NCBI GenBank assembly: GCA_947494565.1
Contig: CANLVG010000014.1
Span: 1 to 64,000 of the forward strand
DNA length: 64,000 nt
Direction of reading: 5' to 3'
Origin: an uncultured Flavobacteriaceae bacterium
Lineage (GTDB): Bacteria > Bacteroidota > Bacteroidia > Flavobacteriales > Flavobacteriaceae
The translations under genes and the position numbers were made by a program. Numbering within the stretch: position 1 is the first letter of the stretch; each line of letters opens with the position of its first letter. A model generated the notes under the pieces. It worked only from the letters and a program-made list of their open reading frames with translations. It searched no databases and was not told the origin of the DNA. Shown one piece after another: positions 16,108 to 25,348 of the stretch.

Positions 16108-18640
16108 ACTTGTTGTTCTTTGTAGTCTACTTTTTTTATGCGTGCTCACTCATGCAAGGGCTCAGGAAACTACAAAGGTCACATCTTATTTAATCACATA
16201 CCTCAAAGAGCTTGAAACTACCTTTGACGTCAAATTCTCTTATGTTGACGACGATGTTCGGACGGTTGAGATTACAGCCTTTGAGGCCCCCAACCTTCAG
16301 GACATCTTAACTTATATCGAGAATAAGACCCAAATCAAGATTCGAAAAATCAGTGACCGCTACTATGCACTTACCAAAAGTACGACGGTTGATATCTGTG
16401 CCGTTGTTCTAGATAATTTCAAACAGAATACCGTCACCGGTGCTACCGTACAAGTACTGGGAACGGACATTGCCATAATTACGGACTTAGATGGGGCCTT
16501 CACCCTGCAGAACGTCCCTAGAAATGCAAAGTTGCAGATCAAGCACGTCGGTTTTAAAACCTTGTTTGTCGATGTAGAGGAGTTGCTTGACTCAAGCCCA
16601 TGTAAAACCCTACTGCTCGCACAGTTCTATCAACAATTGGAAGAAGTTGTAGTATATGAGTTTTTGACCAAAGGCCTGGTCAAGCAACTCGATGCAAGTA
16701 TTGAATTGAATACAGACGAATTCGGCATCTTACCCGGATTGAGCGAACCGGATATCTTGCAGACCGTACAGGCCCTGCCCGGGATAAAAAGTGTTGACGA
16801 AACCGTTTCGGACATCAATATCAGAGGGGGAAGCAACGATCAAAACCTCATTCTTTGGGACGGCATTAAAATGTATCAATCCGGACACTTTTTCGGCTTG
16901 ATTTCCGCTTTTAACCCATATTTGACCGGAAAGGTAACCCTTATCAAAAATGGCACCAGCTCCGTGTACGGGGATGGTGTGAGTGGTGTTATCGATATGC
17001 GCACCAAAGACAAAATCGAAACCGACTTTTATGGCGGCGCAGGATTCAACCTCATTAGTGGTGACTTTTACGGGCAACTATCCCTTAACGATAAACTAGC
17101 CGTTCAATTTTCGGCACGGCGCTCCATGACCGATTTCTTGAACACTCCAACTTTCGATACTTTTTTCAATAGAGCCTTTCAGAGCAATAAAGTTGTAGGG
17201 GAAACCACGGAAATCATGAATATCGAACGGGACGACCGTTTCTATTTTTACGATTTTACAGCAAAGGTACTTTACGACCTCAATGAAGACCATAAGTTCA
17301 GGATGAGTTTCATCAACATCAACAACCTCTTGGATTATGAGGAACGTCAACCTGAACAGGATATTTGGACCACAAGTTCGTTAGACCAGACCAACCTTTC
17401 CTTTGGAGGCACCTTGGACAGTAAATGGACAACTAGAATGTCAACCACCTTGAATGCCTACTACACCCGATATAACCTTAACGCGCTCAACGTATCTTCA
17501 AGAGGCCCGCAAGAAATAGAACAGAACAATGAGGTCATTGAAACGTCGGTCAAGTTGGGCCTGAACTATACATTGAATGACCATCTGCAATGGCTTAGTG
17601 GATATCAACTCAATCAGACCGGTATCACGAACATTACCTTGGTCAACCAACCCGCTTTTACAAGCGACATTATAGGTATTGTAAACACCAACGCATTGTT
17701 TTCTGAATTGGAATTCAAATCACCAAACAACAAACTGTTTGTCAGGGGTGGCTTACGGCTCAACCACTTAGAGAACCCGGGTGATTTCGAAGAATTCATT
17801 CTTGAACCCCGCTTCAGTTTAAATTACGCGATTACACCAAAGCTAAAAGCGATCGTTCTCGGAGAGTTCAAAAGTCAAGCGACCAATCAAATCGTAGACT
17901 TAGAACAAAACTTTCTGGGCATCGAAAAACGAAGGTGGACCGTTTCCGATGGAGAGAATTTACCCATCACCCGAAGTAAACAGGGTTCATTTGGGTTGAA
18001 TTACGATACTCGAAATCTCTATATCGGGCTCGAAGGTTTTTATAAGGAGGTCAACGATATCAGTACGGCCACCCAAGGATTTCAGAACCAAAATCAATTC
18101 AACGGGGAAATCGGCACATACGATGTGAAGGGGGTGGAGTTTTTGGTGAACGGGAAAACCGATACGTATAGTATTTGGGCCAGTTATACCTACAATATGA
18201 ACACTTATACATTCGAGACCATCGATCCCCCGAATTTTCCGAACAACCTAGACATACGTCATGCTGCAACCTTGGCCGGGACGGTAACAATGAACTCATT
18301 TCGATTTGGATTGGGGTTTAACTATCGATCGGGCAGGCCTTTTACCGAACCTATAGTCAACACTCCTGTCAACAACGGTATATTTCCCGCGGAAATTAGC
18401 TACAACAGCCCCAACAGTAGCAGATTACCGGAATACATCCGGGCCGACGCTTCGGTCATCTACGATTTTGACATCGGACAATCGGCCAAAGCTTCTATCG
18501 GTGCATCCGTACTTAATGTTACCAACCGGAAAAATGTGTTGAACATTTTCTATCGCCTAGATGAGAACGACCTTTTAGAAACGGTTGAAAGCACTTCGTT
18601 GGGTATCACCCCTAATTTCAGCTTTCGACTGAAGTTTTAG
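16088..18640 (+). CDS. TonB-dependent receptor with STN signalling domain
   Basis: This 850-residue outer membrane receptor starts with a signal peptide (ending ARAQE), then an STN domain (about 30-95), a CarboxypepD_reg-like domain (about 100-180; ATVQVLGTDIAIITDLDGAF), a plug (about 205-315; INIRGGSNDQ, SVYGDGVSGVIDMR) and a 22-strand barrel ending FRLKF. The STN domain is typical of receptors that signal to FecR and an ECF sigma factor. The ligand is unknown. It overlaps the FecR gene by 20 bases and converges with blh by 4 bases. Confidence 0.9.
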   Translation: MPKKGNKLVVLCSLLFLCVLTHARAQETTKVTSYLITYLKELETTFDVKFSYVDDDVRTVEITAFEAPNLQDILTYIENKTQIKIRKISDRYYALTKSTTVDICAVVLDNFKQNTVTGATVQVLGTDIAIITDLDGAFTLQNVPRNAKLQIKHVGFKTLFVDVEELLDSSPCKTLLLAQFYQQLEEVVVYEFLTKGLVKQLDASIELNTDEFGILPGLSEPDILQTVQALPGIKSVDETVSDINIRGGSNDQNLILWDGIKMYQSGHFFGLISAFNPYLTGKVTLIKNGTSSVYGDGVSGVIDMRTKDKIETDFYGGAGFNLISGDFYGQLSLNDKLAVQFSARRSMTDFLNTPTFDTFFNRAFQSNKVVGETTEIMNIERDDRFYFYDFTAKVLYDLNEDHKFRMSFININNLLDYEERQPEQDIWTTSSLDQTNLSFGGTLDSKWTTRMSTTLNAYYTRYNLNALNVSSRGPQEIEQNNEVIETSVKLGLNYTLNDHLQWLSGYQLNQTGITNITLVNQPAFTSDIIGIVNTNALFSELEFKSPNNKLFVRGGLRLNHLENPGDFEEFILEPRFSLNYAITPKLKAIVLGEFKSQATNQIVDLEQNFLGIEKRRWTVSDGENLPITRSKQGSFGLNYDTRNLYIGLEGFYKEVNDISTATQGFQNQNQFNGEIGTYDVKGVEFLVNGKTDTYSIWASYTYNMNTYTFETIDPPNFPNNLDIRHAATLAGTVTMNSFRFGLGFNYRSGRPFTEPIVNTPVNNGIFPAEISYNSPNSSRLPEYIRADASVIYDFDIGQSAKASIGASVLNVTNRKNVLNIFYRLDENDLLETVESTSLGITPNFSFRLKF

Positions 18641-19542
18641 GTATTTTTTATTCGATTAATTACCAAAACATGGGGAAAGGTGATCGCCGCTAAAAAGGAA
18701 AAGAAAAAAGAAAGCGAGGTCTCGAAATTTGAACGAAACACGAAAAGCAAAAATAAAATACCTATTATAGAAATCACCCAATAAGGGAGCGAGGCCTTCA
18801 CATAACCTAAAACGGTCTTTTTTGAGAAATCCCCATAGAGATAATAAATCTGGTCTACCAAGGAAGGTATGGAGTGCCATATGACAAAGTATATTGCAAA
18901 TGACCATAACAACGAGGCGGTGCTAAATAGAATAAAGAAAACCACAATGTGAAAAGTCTCTCGGATGAAACTAGTTCTTAAATCCTTATCACGTACCATT
19001 AAAAAAACATAAAGAACGCTCATCGAGATACCGGAACCAAGACTTGCGTAGTAATAATCGCGTTCATCAATCTTGATTTTGGTAATGGTATGGATGATTT
19101 CCGTGACCGTTTCTGCATGTAGGTAAAATAGAAGGCAAAGGATGAAAAATCCGTAGGTAAAGAACAAAATATTTCCCCAAAAAGTGGGTTCTTTTATTCG
19201 TACGCCAAAGTGTTGTTCACCAAAATGATAGGCACTGAATATCACGAAAGATATCAAGGCTATCGCAGGAACATAGTAAAACAGTAGTGCGCTTCCCAAA
19301 ACAAAAAGTATGTAGTAGGTCAATGTCCGCACGTAAGATATTCTAGTTGAGCGACTCGAATTCGAATGCTGGATCAACTTAAGATCGTTGGCCCCATGAA
19401 TTATTCCTAAGGATAAAATCAGAACATAGGCGAATATGTTTTCTATAAATTCTTCGAACTGTACCGCCAACCAGAGCGAAAAAAAGGTAGTAACTACCAT
19501 AAAATTGCTCATATCGATGATTATCTGACCCTTATTTTCCAT
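18637..19542 (-). CDS. blh: Brp/Blh-family beta-carotene 15,15'-dioxygenase
   Basis: This polytopic membrane oxygenase has the family's conserved histidine sites: IIHGANDL, YHFGEQHFG, IWHSIPSL and FPHVLV. It cleaves beta-carotene into two retinal molecules, the chromophore of the proteorhodopsin encoded next to it on the other strand. The frame is open from 19575, but the ATG at 19542 (MENKGQII) gives 301 residues and leaves room for a promoter, so I prefer it. The carotenoid genes that supply beta-carotene are not in the window. Confidence 0.93.
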   Translation of the reverse strand: MENKGQIIIDMSNFMVVTTFFSLWLAVQFEEFIENIFAYVLILSLGIIHGANDLKLIQHSNSSRSTRISYVRTLTYYILFVLGSALLFYYVPAIALISFVIFSAYHFGEQHFGVRIKEPTFWGNILFFTYGFFILCLLFYLHAETVTEIIHTITKIKIDERDYYYASLGSGISMSVLYVFLMVRDKDLRTSFIRETFHIVVFFILFSTASLLWSFAIYFVIWHSIPSLVDQIYYLYGDFSKKTVLGYVKASLPYWVISIIGILFLLFVFRSNFETSLSFFFSFLAAITFPHVLVINRIKNT

Positions 19543-19562
19543 TTTGTTTAAAATTTTAACAA

Positions 19563-19584
19563 AAACATTAAACAATTAATGTTT
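19563..19584. promoter_or_regulatory. Inverted repeat between blh and proteorhodopsin
   Basis: AAACATTAA-acaa-TTAATGTTT is a perfect 9-base inverted repeat with a 4-base centre in the 90-base divergent spacer. A further AACATT copy follows at 19585-19590. It lies upstream of both genes and could bind a regulator of both, or form a hairpin in a leader. No known binding consensus was matched. Confidence 0.45.
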
Positions 19585-19632
19585 AACATTTATTAAATTT
19601 ACTTAAACAAAACTAATTAAATCGTAATTGCT

Positions 19633-20370
19633 ATGACTAATTTATTAAGTACACTTCCTTTAGCCACGAAAATGATGCCTGACGATTATGTCGGTTTTAC
19701 CTTTTTCGTGGGCTGTATGGCCATGATGGCCGCTTCCGCTTTTTTCTTTTTGTCAATGAACAGTTTTGACAAAAAATGGAGAACCTCCATTCTTGTATCG
19801 GGTCTTATCACCTTTATCGCCGCAGTGCACTATTGGTACATGCGTGATTACTGGGCAACGGTCGGAGAATCGCCCACCTTCTTTAGATATGTTGATTGGG
19901 TACTCACGGTTCCGCTGATGTGTGTCGAATTCTTCCTTATTTTAAAGGTAGCAGGGGCCAAGAAATCGCTTATGTGGCGTCTTATCATTCTTTCCGTTAT
20001 CATGTTGGTGACCGGCTATATCGGCGAAACGCTAAACCGGGACAATGCTGCACTTTGGGGCGCAATCTCTGGAGCGGCCTATTTCGTAATCGTCTACGAT
20101 ATTTGGCTTGGGCAGGCGAAGAAGTTGGCCGTAGAAGCCGGCGGCGCGGTATTATCCGCTCACAAAATGCTCTGCTGGTTTGTTTTAGTTGGTTGGGCAA
20201 TCTACCCTATCGGTTACATGGCTGGAACACCTGGTTGGTACGAAGGGATATTCGGCGGACTCAACCTAGATGTTGTTTACAATATCGGAGATGCAATTAA
20301 TAAAATCGGTTTCGGATTGGTTGTCTACAATTTAGCCGTGATAGCGACTAGCAAAAAAGAAATGGCGTAG
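19633..20370 (+). CDS. Proteorhodopsin, predicted green-tuned proton pump
   Basis: This 245-residue seven-helix rhodopsin lines up by eye with SAR86 green proteorhodopsin. The proton-pump triad is Asp88-Thr92-Glu99 (motif RYVDWVLTVPLMCVE), the counter-ion His is His66 and the retinal Lys is Lys224 (AINKIGFG). The colour-tuning site (GPR Leu105) is Met96, which points to green absorption. Gly143 (AALWGAIS) aligns with the bulky GPR Phe152, the site where a small residue opens a carotenoid-binding window in xanthorhodopsin-like proteins. It pumps protons out of the cell in light. A terminator follows at 20412. Confidence 0.96.
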   Translation: MTNLLSTLPLATKMMPDDYVGFTFFVGCMAMMAASAFFFLSMNSFDKKWRTSILVSGLITFIAAVHYWYMRDYWATVGESPTFFRYVDWVLTVPLMCVEFFLILKVAGAKKSLMWRLIILSVIMLVTGYIGETLNRDNAALWGAISGAAYFVIVYDIWLGQAKKLAVEAGGAVLSAHKMLCWFVLVGWAIYPIGYMAGTPGWYEGIFGGLNLDVVYNIGDAINKIGFGLVVYNLAVIATSKKEMA

Positions 20371-20411
20371 CAACCGCTATTCGATTAGTTTGCTCACACT
20401 AGTTGCTATGG

Positions 20412-20435
20412 AAAAGACCGTTTAGGCGGTCTTTT
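20412..20435 (+). terminator. Terminator of the proteorhodopsin gene
   Basis: AAAAGACCG and CGGTCTTTT form a perfect 9-pair stem with a 6-base loop, followed by a pyrimidine-rich tract. It lies 42 bases after the rhodopsin stop. Confidence 0.85.
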
Positions 20436-20576
20436 CCCTTTTCTAGCATTTACACAGCCTCAAAAGGCATCCTAAGGCAATCCTTAAATCAGTCTTTGAA
20501 GGAATCTATTGAAAGGCTCCTATTCACTTGACGAAAGCCCCTTAAAGGAACCCCGACTCACATTCCACTTTGCTCA

Positions 20577-21395
20577 TCAAGTTCTAGGGGGATCGAACAC
20601 ACAGGAAATCTCGTAATCAAAATTCAGCATACGCTGAATGATGTCAAAAAGCTCGGGAAAATCCTGATGAAAGATCGAAGGCGTCTCAAAATAATTCTCC
20701 ACCGCTACGGAGAAGAATTCATGCAGGTTCGTCAAACCATATTGACGAAAATATTGGGTTGACAACAGTTTTTGTCGAAAGGATCGCTTTTCGAAAAGTC
20801 CTCTTATCTTTCGCATCCCCACACGAAATCTCCTGGCCTCCCAAGAACGCTTCTTTCGCATTTCGTAACTCAGCGCATGGGCGAATTCATGTACTGCCAA
20901 ATTTTTGTTATCATCGGGCACGTCGAAACCCTCACGGATTTTATCCGCCGAAAGCACCAAGGTTTTGAACTTTGGATTATATTCTCCCAAATGATAGCGC
21001 CTATTCACCCTGGAGTAATAGCTAGATGGATAAACAATGACCCTGAAAAGCGAACGATGCATTTTGTAGTTCCTTAGACCCAATAACATGAAAGCCGCTG
21101 TTGCACTTAAAATCAACCGTAGTTCATCGGTGTGATGAATTTTACCATAAAAAACAAAGCTCTTCTTGCTGCGAAACCATACGATTCGTTCATCGCATTT
21201 CCTCCGGTACGCTTCTGGCAACCTGCCATACATGACAAAGGTCTTTTTTAGAATGGCCTGCTCCTCGGCATTTAATCCTTTTAGGGGAACCAAGGGATTG
21301 TATTGGCTAATGCCAATTTCTATTGCCGTACGGTAAATGACATAACCAATGAGGAGTACCGCAATGGCAATTTCGACATATTCTAAGACGGGCAT
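20577..21395 (-). CDS. M90 (MtfA-like) zinc peptidase
   Basis: This 272-residue protein has an N-terminal membrane helix (about residues 5-22) and a zinc-peptidase motif HEFAHALS, with a Glu in EFFSVAVENYFE about 60 residues later as the likely third ligand. This matches the MtfA/M90 family, soluble or membrane-linked peptidases tied to sugar-transport regulation in E. coli. That role cannot be assumed here because Flavobacteriaceae generally lack the Mlc-PTS partner. It stands alone between the rhodopsin and argS. Confidence 0.85.
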   Translation of the reverse strand: MPVLEYVEIAIAVLLIGYVIYRTAIEIGISQYNPLVPLKGLNAEEQAILKKTFVMYGRLPEAYRRKCDERIVWFRSKKSFVFYGKIHHTDELRLILSATAAFMLLGLRNYKMHRSLFRVIVYPSSYYSRVNRRYHLGEYNPKFKTLVLSADKIREGFDVPDDNKNLAVHEFAHALSYEMRKKRSWEARRFRVGMRKIRGLFEKRSFRQKLLSTQYFRQYGLTNLHEFFSVAVENYFETPSIFHQDFPELFDIIQRMLNFDYEISCVFDPPRT

Positions 21396-21467
21396 AGCAT
21401 ATAAACTCTATTCCTTGTATTAAATTGTTGCGAAAGCGGTAATAGAAGACAGTGTTGAGACGCCGAT

Positions 21468-23252
21468 TCACATTCGTTCCGGCACTTGAATACCTAAAAG
21501 ACGAAAACCGGTTTGAATAACCTCACCTACTTTTTTCGACAATTGTATTCGCAATGCCTTTTTTTCTTCATCGGCTTCCCCCAAAATGGAAACCTGTTGA
21601 TAGAATGAATTAAACTCCTTCACCAAATCATAGATGTAATTGGCAATCAAGGCCGGACTGTAGTTCTGGGCGGCCAATTGAATGGTCTCGGGAAAGAGTA
21701 GAATTTGTTTGACCAATTCTCTTTCCTTTGTATGCAACTTGGCTGACGTATGGATATCTGTTGAGGAGTCGATGCCCAAATCGCTCGCCTTACGTAAAAT
21801 CGATTGTATGCGGGCATAGGTATATTGAATGAACGGACCTGTATTTCCTTGAAAGTCAACCGATTCCTCAGGATTGAACAATATTCGCTTCTTGGGATCC
21901 ACCTTTAGAATGTAATACTTTAACGCCCCTAGACCGATGGTTTTGTATAGTTCTGTTTTTTCTTCCTCTGAATACCCTTCAAGTTTACCTAACTCTTCAG
22001 AAATATCCTTGGCAGTTTGCGTCATATCGCTCATCAGGTCGTCCGCATCGACCACGGTACCCTCTCGACTCTTCATTTTTCCACTGGGCAAGTCGACCAT
22101 ACCGTAGCTCAGATGATGCAATTGTTTCGCCCAAGAGAACCCTAATTTCTTCAATATCAGAAACAACACTTTGAAGTGATAGTCTTGTTCATTGCCGACC
22201 GTATAGACCATACCATTGATATCGGGATAATCTTTTACGCGCTGAATGGCCGTGCCGATATCTTGGGTCATATATACCGCAGTACCATCAGAACGCAGTA
22301 CTATTTTTTCATCAAGGCCTTCATCCGTCAAATCGATCCAAACACTACCGTCTTCCTTCATGAAAAAGACCCCTTTTTCGAGTCCATCGGCGACCACATC
22401 CTTGCCCAACAAGTACGTATCACTTTCGTAGTATAATTGGTCGAAGTCAACACCCAGATTGCCATAGGTTTCGTCAAAACCTTTGTAAACCCAGCCGTTC
22501 ATTTTTTTCCAAAGGCCCACGATTTCAGAATCGCCGGCCTCCCATTTTTGAAGCATTTGTTGTGCCTCGATTAACGAGGGTGCTTCTTTCTCCGCCTTTT
22601 TCTTTTCTACTCCACTCGCAATTAGGTCATTCACTTCGCCCATGTACTGTTCATTGAACTTGACATAGTAATTGCCGACCAACTTATCCCCTTTTAATCC
22701 TGTAGACTCAGGGGTTTCCCCTTCCCCGAAGCGTTGCCAAGCCAACATACTCTTACAGATATGGATTCCGCGATCATTGATGATTTGCGTCTTGTACACT
22801 TTTTTACCCGAAGCTTTGAGTATTTCTGCAACGGAATACCCTAAGAGGTTATTTCGGATATGACCTAGGTGAAGTGGCTTATTGGTGTTGGGCGAAGAGT
22901 ACTCGACCATCACCGCATCTTTTGAACCGGGTTGATAACCATAATCGGCTGTAGTTCTTATGCCGTTAAAAAAATCGCGATAAACCGAATCGTGAATACT
23001 TATGTTCAAAAACCCTTTAACCACGTTGAAACCAGCGACTGCATCGACATGCTCTTCTAGAAAAGCCCCGATCTTTTCTCCGATCTGAACGGGATTTCCC
23101 TTAATCAATCGCAACATGGGAAAAACGACCACAGTGACATCACCTTCAAAATCCTTACGGGTCGGTTGAAACTCAACGTTTGGCAATTCTATGGAAAACA
23201 AAGAGGAAACCGCTTCTTTTACTTTGGGTACCAGTACATCTTGAATATTCAT
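21468..23252 (-). CDS. argS: Arginyl-tRNA synthetase
   Basis: This 594-residue class I synthetase has the HIGH-type motif PLHLGHIRNN, the insertion KMKSREGTVV in place of KMSKS, an N-terminal Arg-tRNA-binding domain and a C-terminal DALR domain with LLFPETIQLAAQNYSP. It charges tRNA-Arg with arginine using ATP. Length and motif order are normal. Confidence 0.97.
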   Translation of the reverse strand: MNIQDVLVPKVKEAVSSLFSIELPNVEFQPTRKDFEGDVTVVVFPMLRLIKGNPVQIGEKIGAFLEEHVDAVAGFNVVKGFLNISIHDSVYRDFFNGIRTTADYGYQPGSKDAVMVEYSSPNTNKPLHLGHIRNNLLGYSVAEILKASGKKVYKTQIINDRGIHICKSMLAWQRFGEGETPESTGLKGDKLVGNYYVKFNEQYMGEVNDLIASGVEKKKAEKEAPSLIEAQQMLQKWEAGDSEIVGLWKKMNGWVYKGFDETYGNLGVDFDQLYYESDTYLLGKDVVADGLEKGVFFMKEDGSVWIDLTDEGLDEKIVLRSDGTAVYMTQDIGTAIQRVKDYPDINGMVYTVGNEQDYHFKVLFLILKKLGFSWAKQLHHLSYGMVDLPSGKMKSREGTVVDADDLMSDMTQTAKDISEELGKLEGYSEEEKTELYKTIGLGALKYYILKVDPKKRILFNPEESVDFQGNTGPFIQYTYARIQSILRKASDLGIDSSTDIHTSAKLHTKERELVKQILLFPETIQLAAQNYSPALIANYIYDLVKEFNSFYQQVSILGEADEEKKALRIQLSKKVGEVIQTGFRLLGIQVPERM

Positions 23253-23481
23253 GGGTTCGGGCTATTTCAAGATGCAAAACTAATCAATTTTTAGGGCTTC
23301 ACATATAATCGGAGCAAGTACTGTTCGTATTCAAGTGCAAAGCGCACCGAGGGCAATGCAGGGTATACTGAGTGATTTCGTTTCCCTGCTTCCTGCACGA
23401 TTAAATAAATATTCAATCGGGTCATTCCCAATGGAAGTATTGGTTAACTTTAAAGAAAAATGCTAGAAAAGATACCTCATT

Positions 23482-23907
23482 ATGCTCCTTAACGTTTCTT
23501 ACAACAATAAAGACATCACTCGAAAAGTAGATGCAGAAGTTGGCAAACCGTTTACATTGAAAGAACGATGGGCCATGAACGGCATTGGATCTCCTAAACT
23601 TATCATTACAGCCACCAGTATCGAAATTCAAAATCTCTTGATCCTGGATAACAATCGCAATACCTGTAATATCGAGATGCGGCCTAAGGGCATCATCGTT
23701 CGATTTCGATCGCTATTGGAGACTTTCGCCTTAGTCATACCCTACTACAAACTTACCATTTACAAGGGTGATCTGGCCCGCTACTCGATTTACCGCGACA
23801 ACCATTTCATAAAAGTGGAGGCAGACACCAAAGCGGTTCAAAAATTCTTCAGAAAAGTACTTGATTACAAGGCGGACAACGCACCAACTTCGATTGAAGA
23901 TCTATGA
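23482..23907 (+). CDS. Hypothetical protein, 141 aa
   Basis: This soluble protein lacks a signal peptide and is rich in predicted strands: MLLNVSYNNKDI, SPKLIITATSIEIQN, RPKGIIVRFRSL, YSIYRDNHFIKVEA. The pattern suggests a small beta-barrel or PH-like fold. I recognise no family. Its stop overlaps the start of the SDR/DUF2867 gene by 4 bases (ATGA), so the two are translationally coupled. Confidence 0.75.
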   Translation: MLLNVSYNNKDITRKVDAEVGKPFTLKERWAMNGIGSPKLIITATSIEIQNLLILDNNRNTCNIEMRPKGIIVRFRSLLETFALVIPYYKLTIYKGDLARYSIYRDNHFIKVEADTKAVQKFFRKVLDYKADNAPTSIEDL

Positions 23908-25328
23908 AAATACTACTTACAGGAGCCAACGGATATATCGGCATGCGGTTAGTACCACATTTGCTCGATCTTGGGCATGAGGTCGTATGTGCCGTTCGCG
24001 ATGCGGAGCGCTTATCGGTTTCAACCGAAATACGGTCGAAAATAGAAGTGGTCGAAATCGATTTTCTTCATGAGGTCAATCCAGAAAAAATAGCGCGAGA
24101 TATTGAAGTAGCCTATTTCTTGATTCACTCCATGAGCTCCTCGACCACCGATTTTGATAAACAAGAAGCCATTACCGCAAGAAACTTTAACGCGTACATG
24201 GCCGAAACATCAGTGAGACAGGTCATCTACCTCAGCGGCATTGTGAATGAAGATAACCTATCAAAACACTTGTGGTCACGCAAAAATGTCGAGAACATAC
24301 TTTATGAAGGTCCGTTTGAGTTGACCGTACTCAGGGCCGGTATCATTGTAGGTTCGGGTAGTTCATCCTTCGAGATCATTCGGGACCTTTGTGAAAAATT
24401 ACCCCTTATGATCACACCAAAATGGGTGTTGACCAAAACCCAACCTATCGCTATACGCGATGTTATTTATTTTTTGACAGGTGTTATTGGCACTATAGAA
24501 ACCTATGGCCAATCTTTTGATATCGCCGGACCTAATATACTCACATATAAACAGATGTTAAAGGAATACGCCAAGGCCAGGGGCTTTAAAAATTGGATCT
24601 TTACCGTTCCGATAATGACGCCGAAACTATCCAGCTACTGGTTATATTTTGTTACCTCTACTTCCTATAAATTGGCCTTGAACCTTGTTGACAGTATGAA
24701 GGTCGAAGTAATCGCAAAAGACAATCGATTGGAAAAAATCCTCGGTATCCAAACACATACTTATACGGAAGCCATCGATATGGCATTTCGAAAAATAGCG
24801 CAGAACCTTGTGGTAAGCAGTTGGAAGGATAGCATGGTCAGCGGTCGGTTTACCAAAGACCTGCAAAAATACATTCAAGTACCCAAGTATGGCATTTTGA
24901 AAGATGAGCAACGGAAAAAGGTAGACGATCCATCGGCCGTGTTGGAGAATATTTGGAAAATCGGCGGGGAGACAGGTTGGTACTACGGGAATTGGCTCTG
25001 GAAAATCAGGGGCTTTTTGGACAAGCTTTGGGGTGGAGTGGGTCTTCGACGCGGGAGAACGCATCCGGATAAGCTCTTTCCGGGCGATGCGCTCGATTTT
25101 TGGCGAGTGCTCTTGGCCGATAAGGAAGAGAGACGACTGTTGCTCTTCGCGGAAATGAAACTACCGGGAGAGGCTTGGCTTGAGTTTAAAATTGATGAGG
25201 CCAACGTACTTCACCAAACAGCAACCTTCAGGCCTCGTGGCCTAAGGGGACGCTTATATTGGTATAGTATTGTGCCATTCCATTACTTTATTTTTGGTGG
25301 AATGATCCGGAATATCGCGAAAACCTAG
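23904..25328 (+). CDS. NAD(P)-binding SDR protein with DUF2867 domain
   Basis: This 474-residue protein starts with a Rossmann motif (TGANGYIGMRL, residues 6-16), as in atypical SDR/NmrA-like proteins. The N-terminal half (to about 290) is the nucleotide-binding domain; the C-terminal half has the DUF2867 region (TGWYYGNWLW and RRGRTHPDKLFPGDALDFW). Proteins of this two-domain kind are common near membrane-lipid or pigment genes, but the substrate is unknown. It is translationally coupled to the upstream 141-residue gene. Confidence 0.85.
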   Translation: MKILLTGANGYIGMRLVPHLLDLGHEVVCAVRDAERLSVSTEIRSKIEVVEIDFLHEVNPEKIARDIEVAYFLIHSMSSSTTDFDKQEAITARNFNAYMAETSVRQVIYLSGIVNEDNLSKHLWSRKNVENILYEGPFELTVLRAGIIVGSGSSSFEIIRDLCEKLPLMITPKWVLTKTQPIAIRDVIYFLTGVIGTIETYGQSFDIAGPNILTYKQMLKEYAKARGFKNWIFTVPIMTPKLSSYWLYFVTSTSYKLALNLVDSMKVEVIAKDNRLEKILGIQTHTYTEAIDMAFRKIAQNLVVSSWKDSMVSGRFTKDLQKYIQVPKYGILKDEQRKKVDDPSAVLENIWKIGGETGWYYGNWLWKIRGFLDKLWGGVGLRRGRTHPDKLFPGDALDFWRVLLADKEERRLLLFAEMKLPGEAWLEFKIDEANVLHQTATFRPRGLRGRLYWYSIVPFHYFIFGGMIRNIAKT

Positions 25329-25348
25329 TTTCTTAGTTTGGCTGGGGA

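Noticed and set aside
20577-21395. MtfA role in sugar-PTS control
   Set aside because: The E. coli role depends on Mlc and PTS; nothing in the window supports them, so only the peptidase family is claimed.
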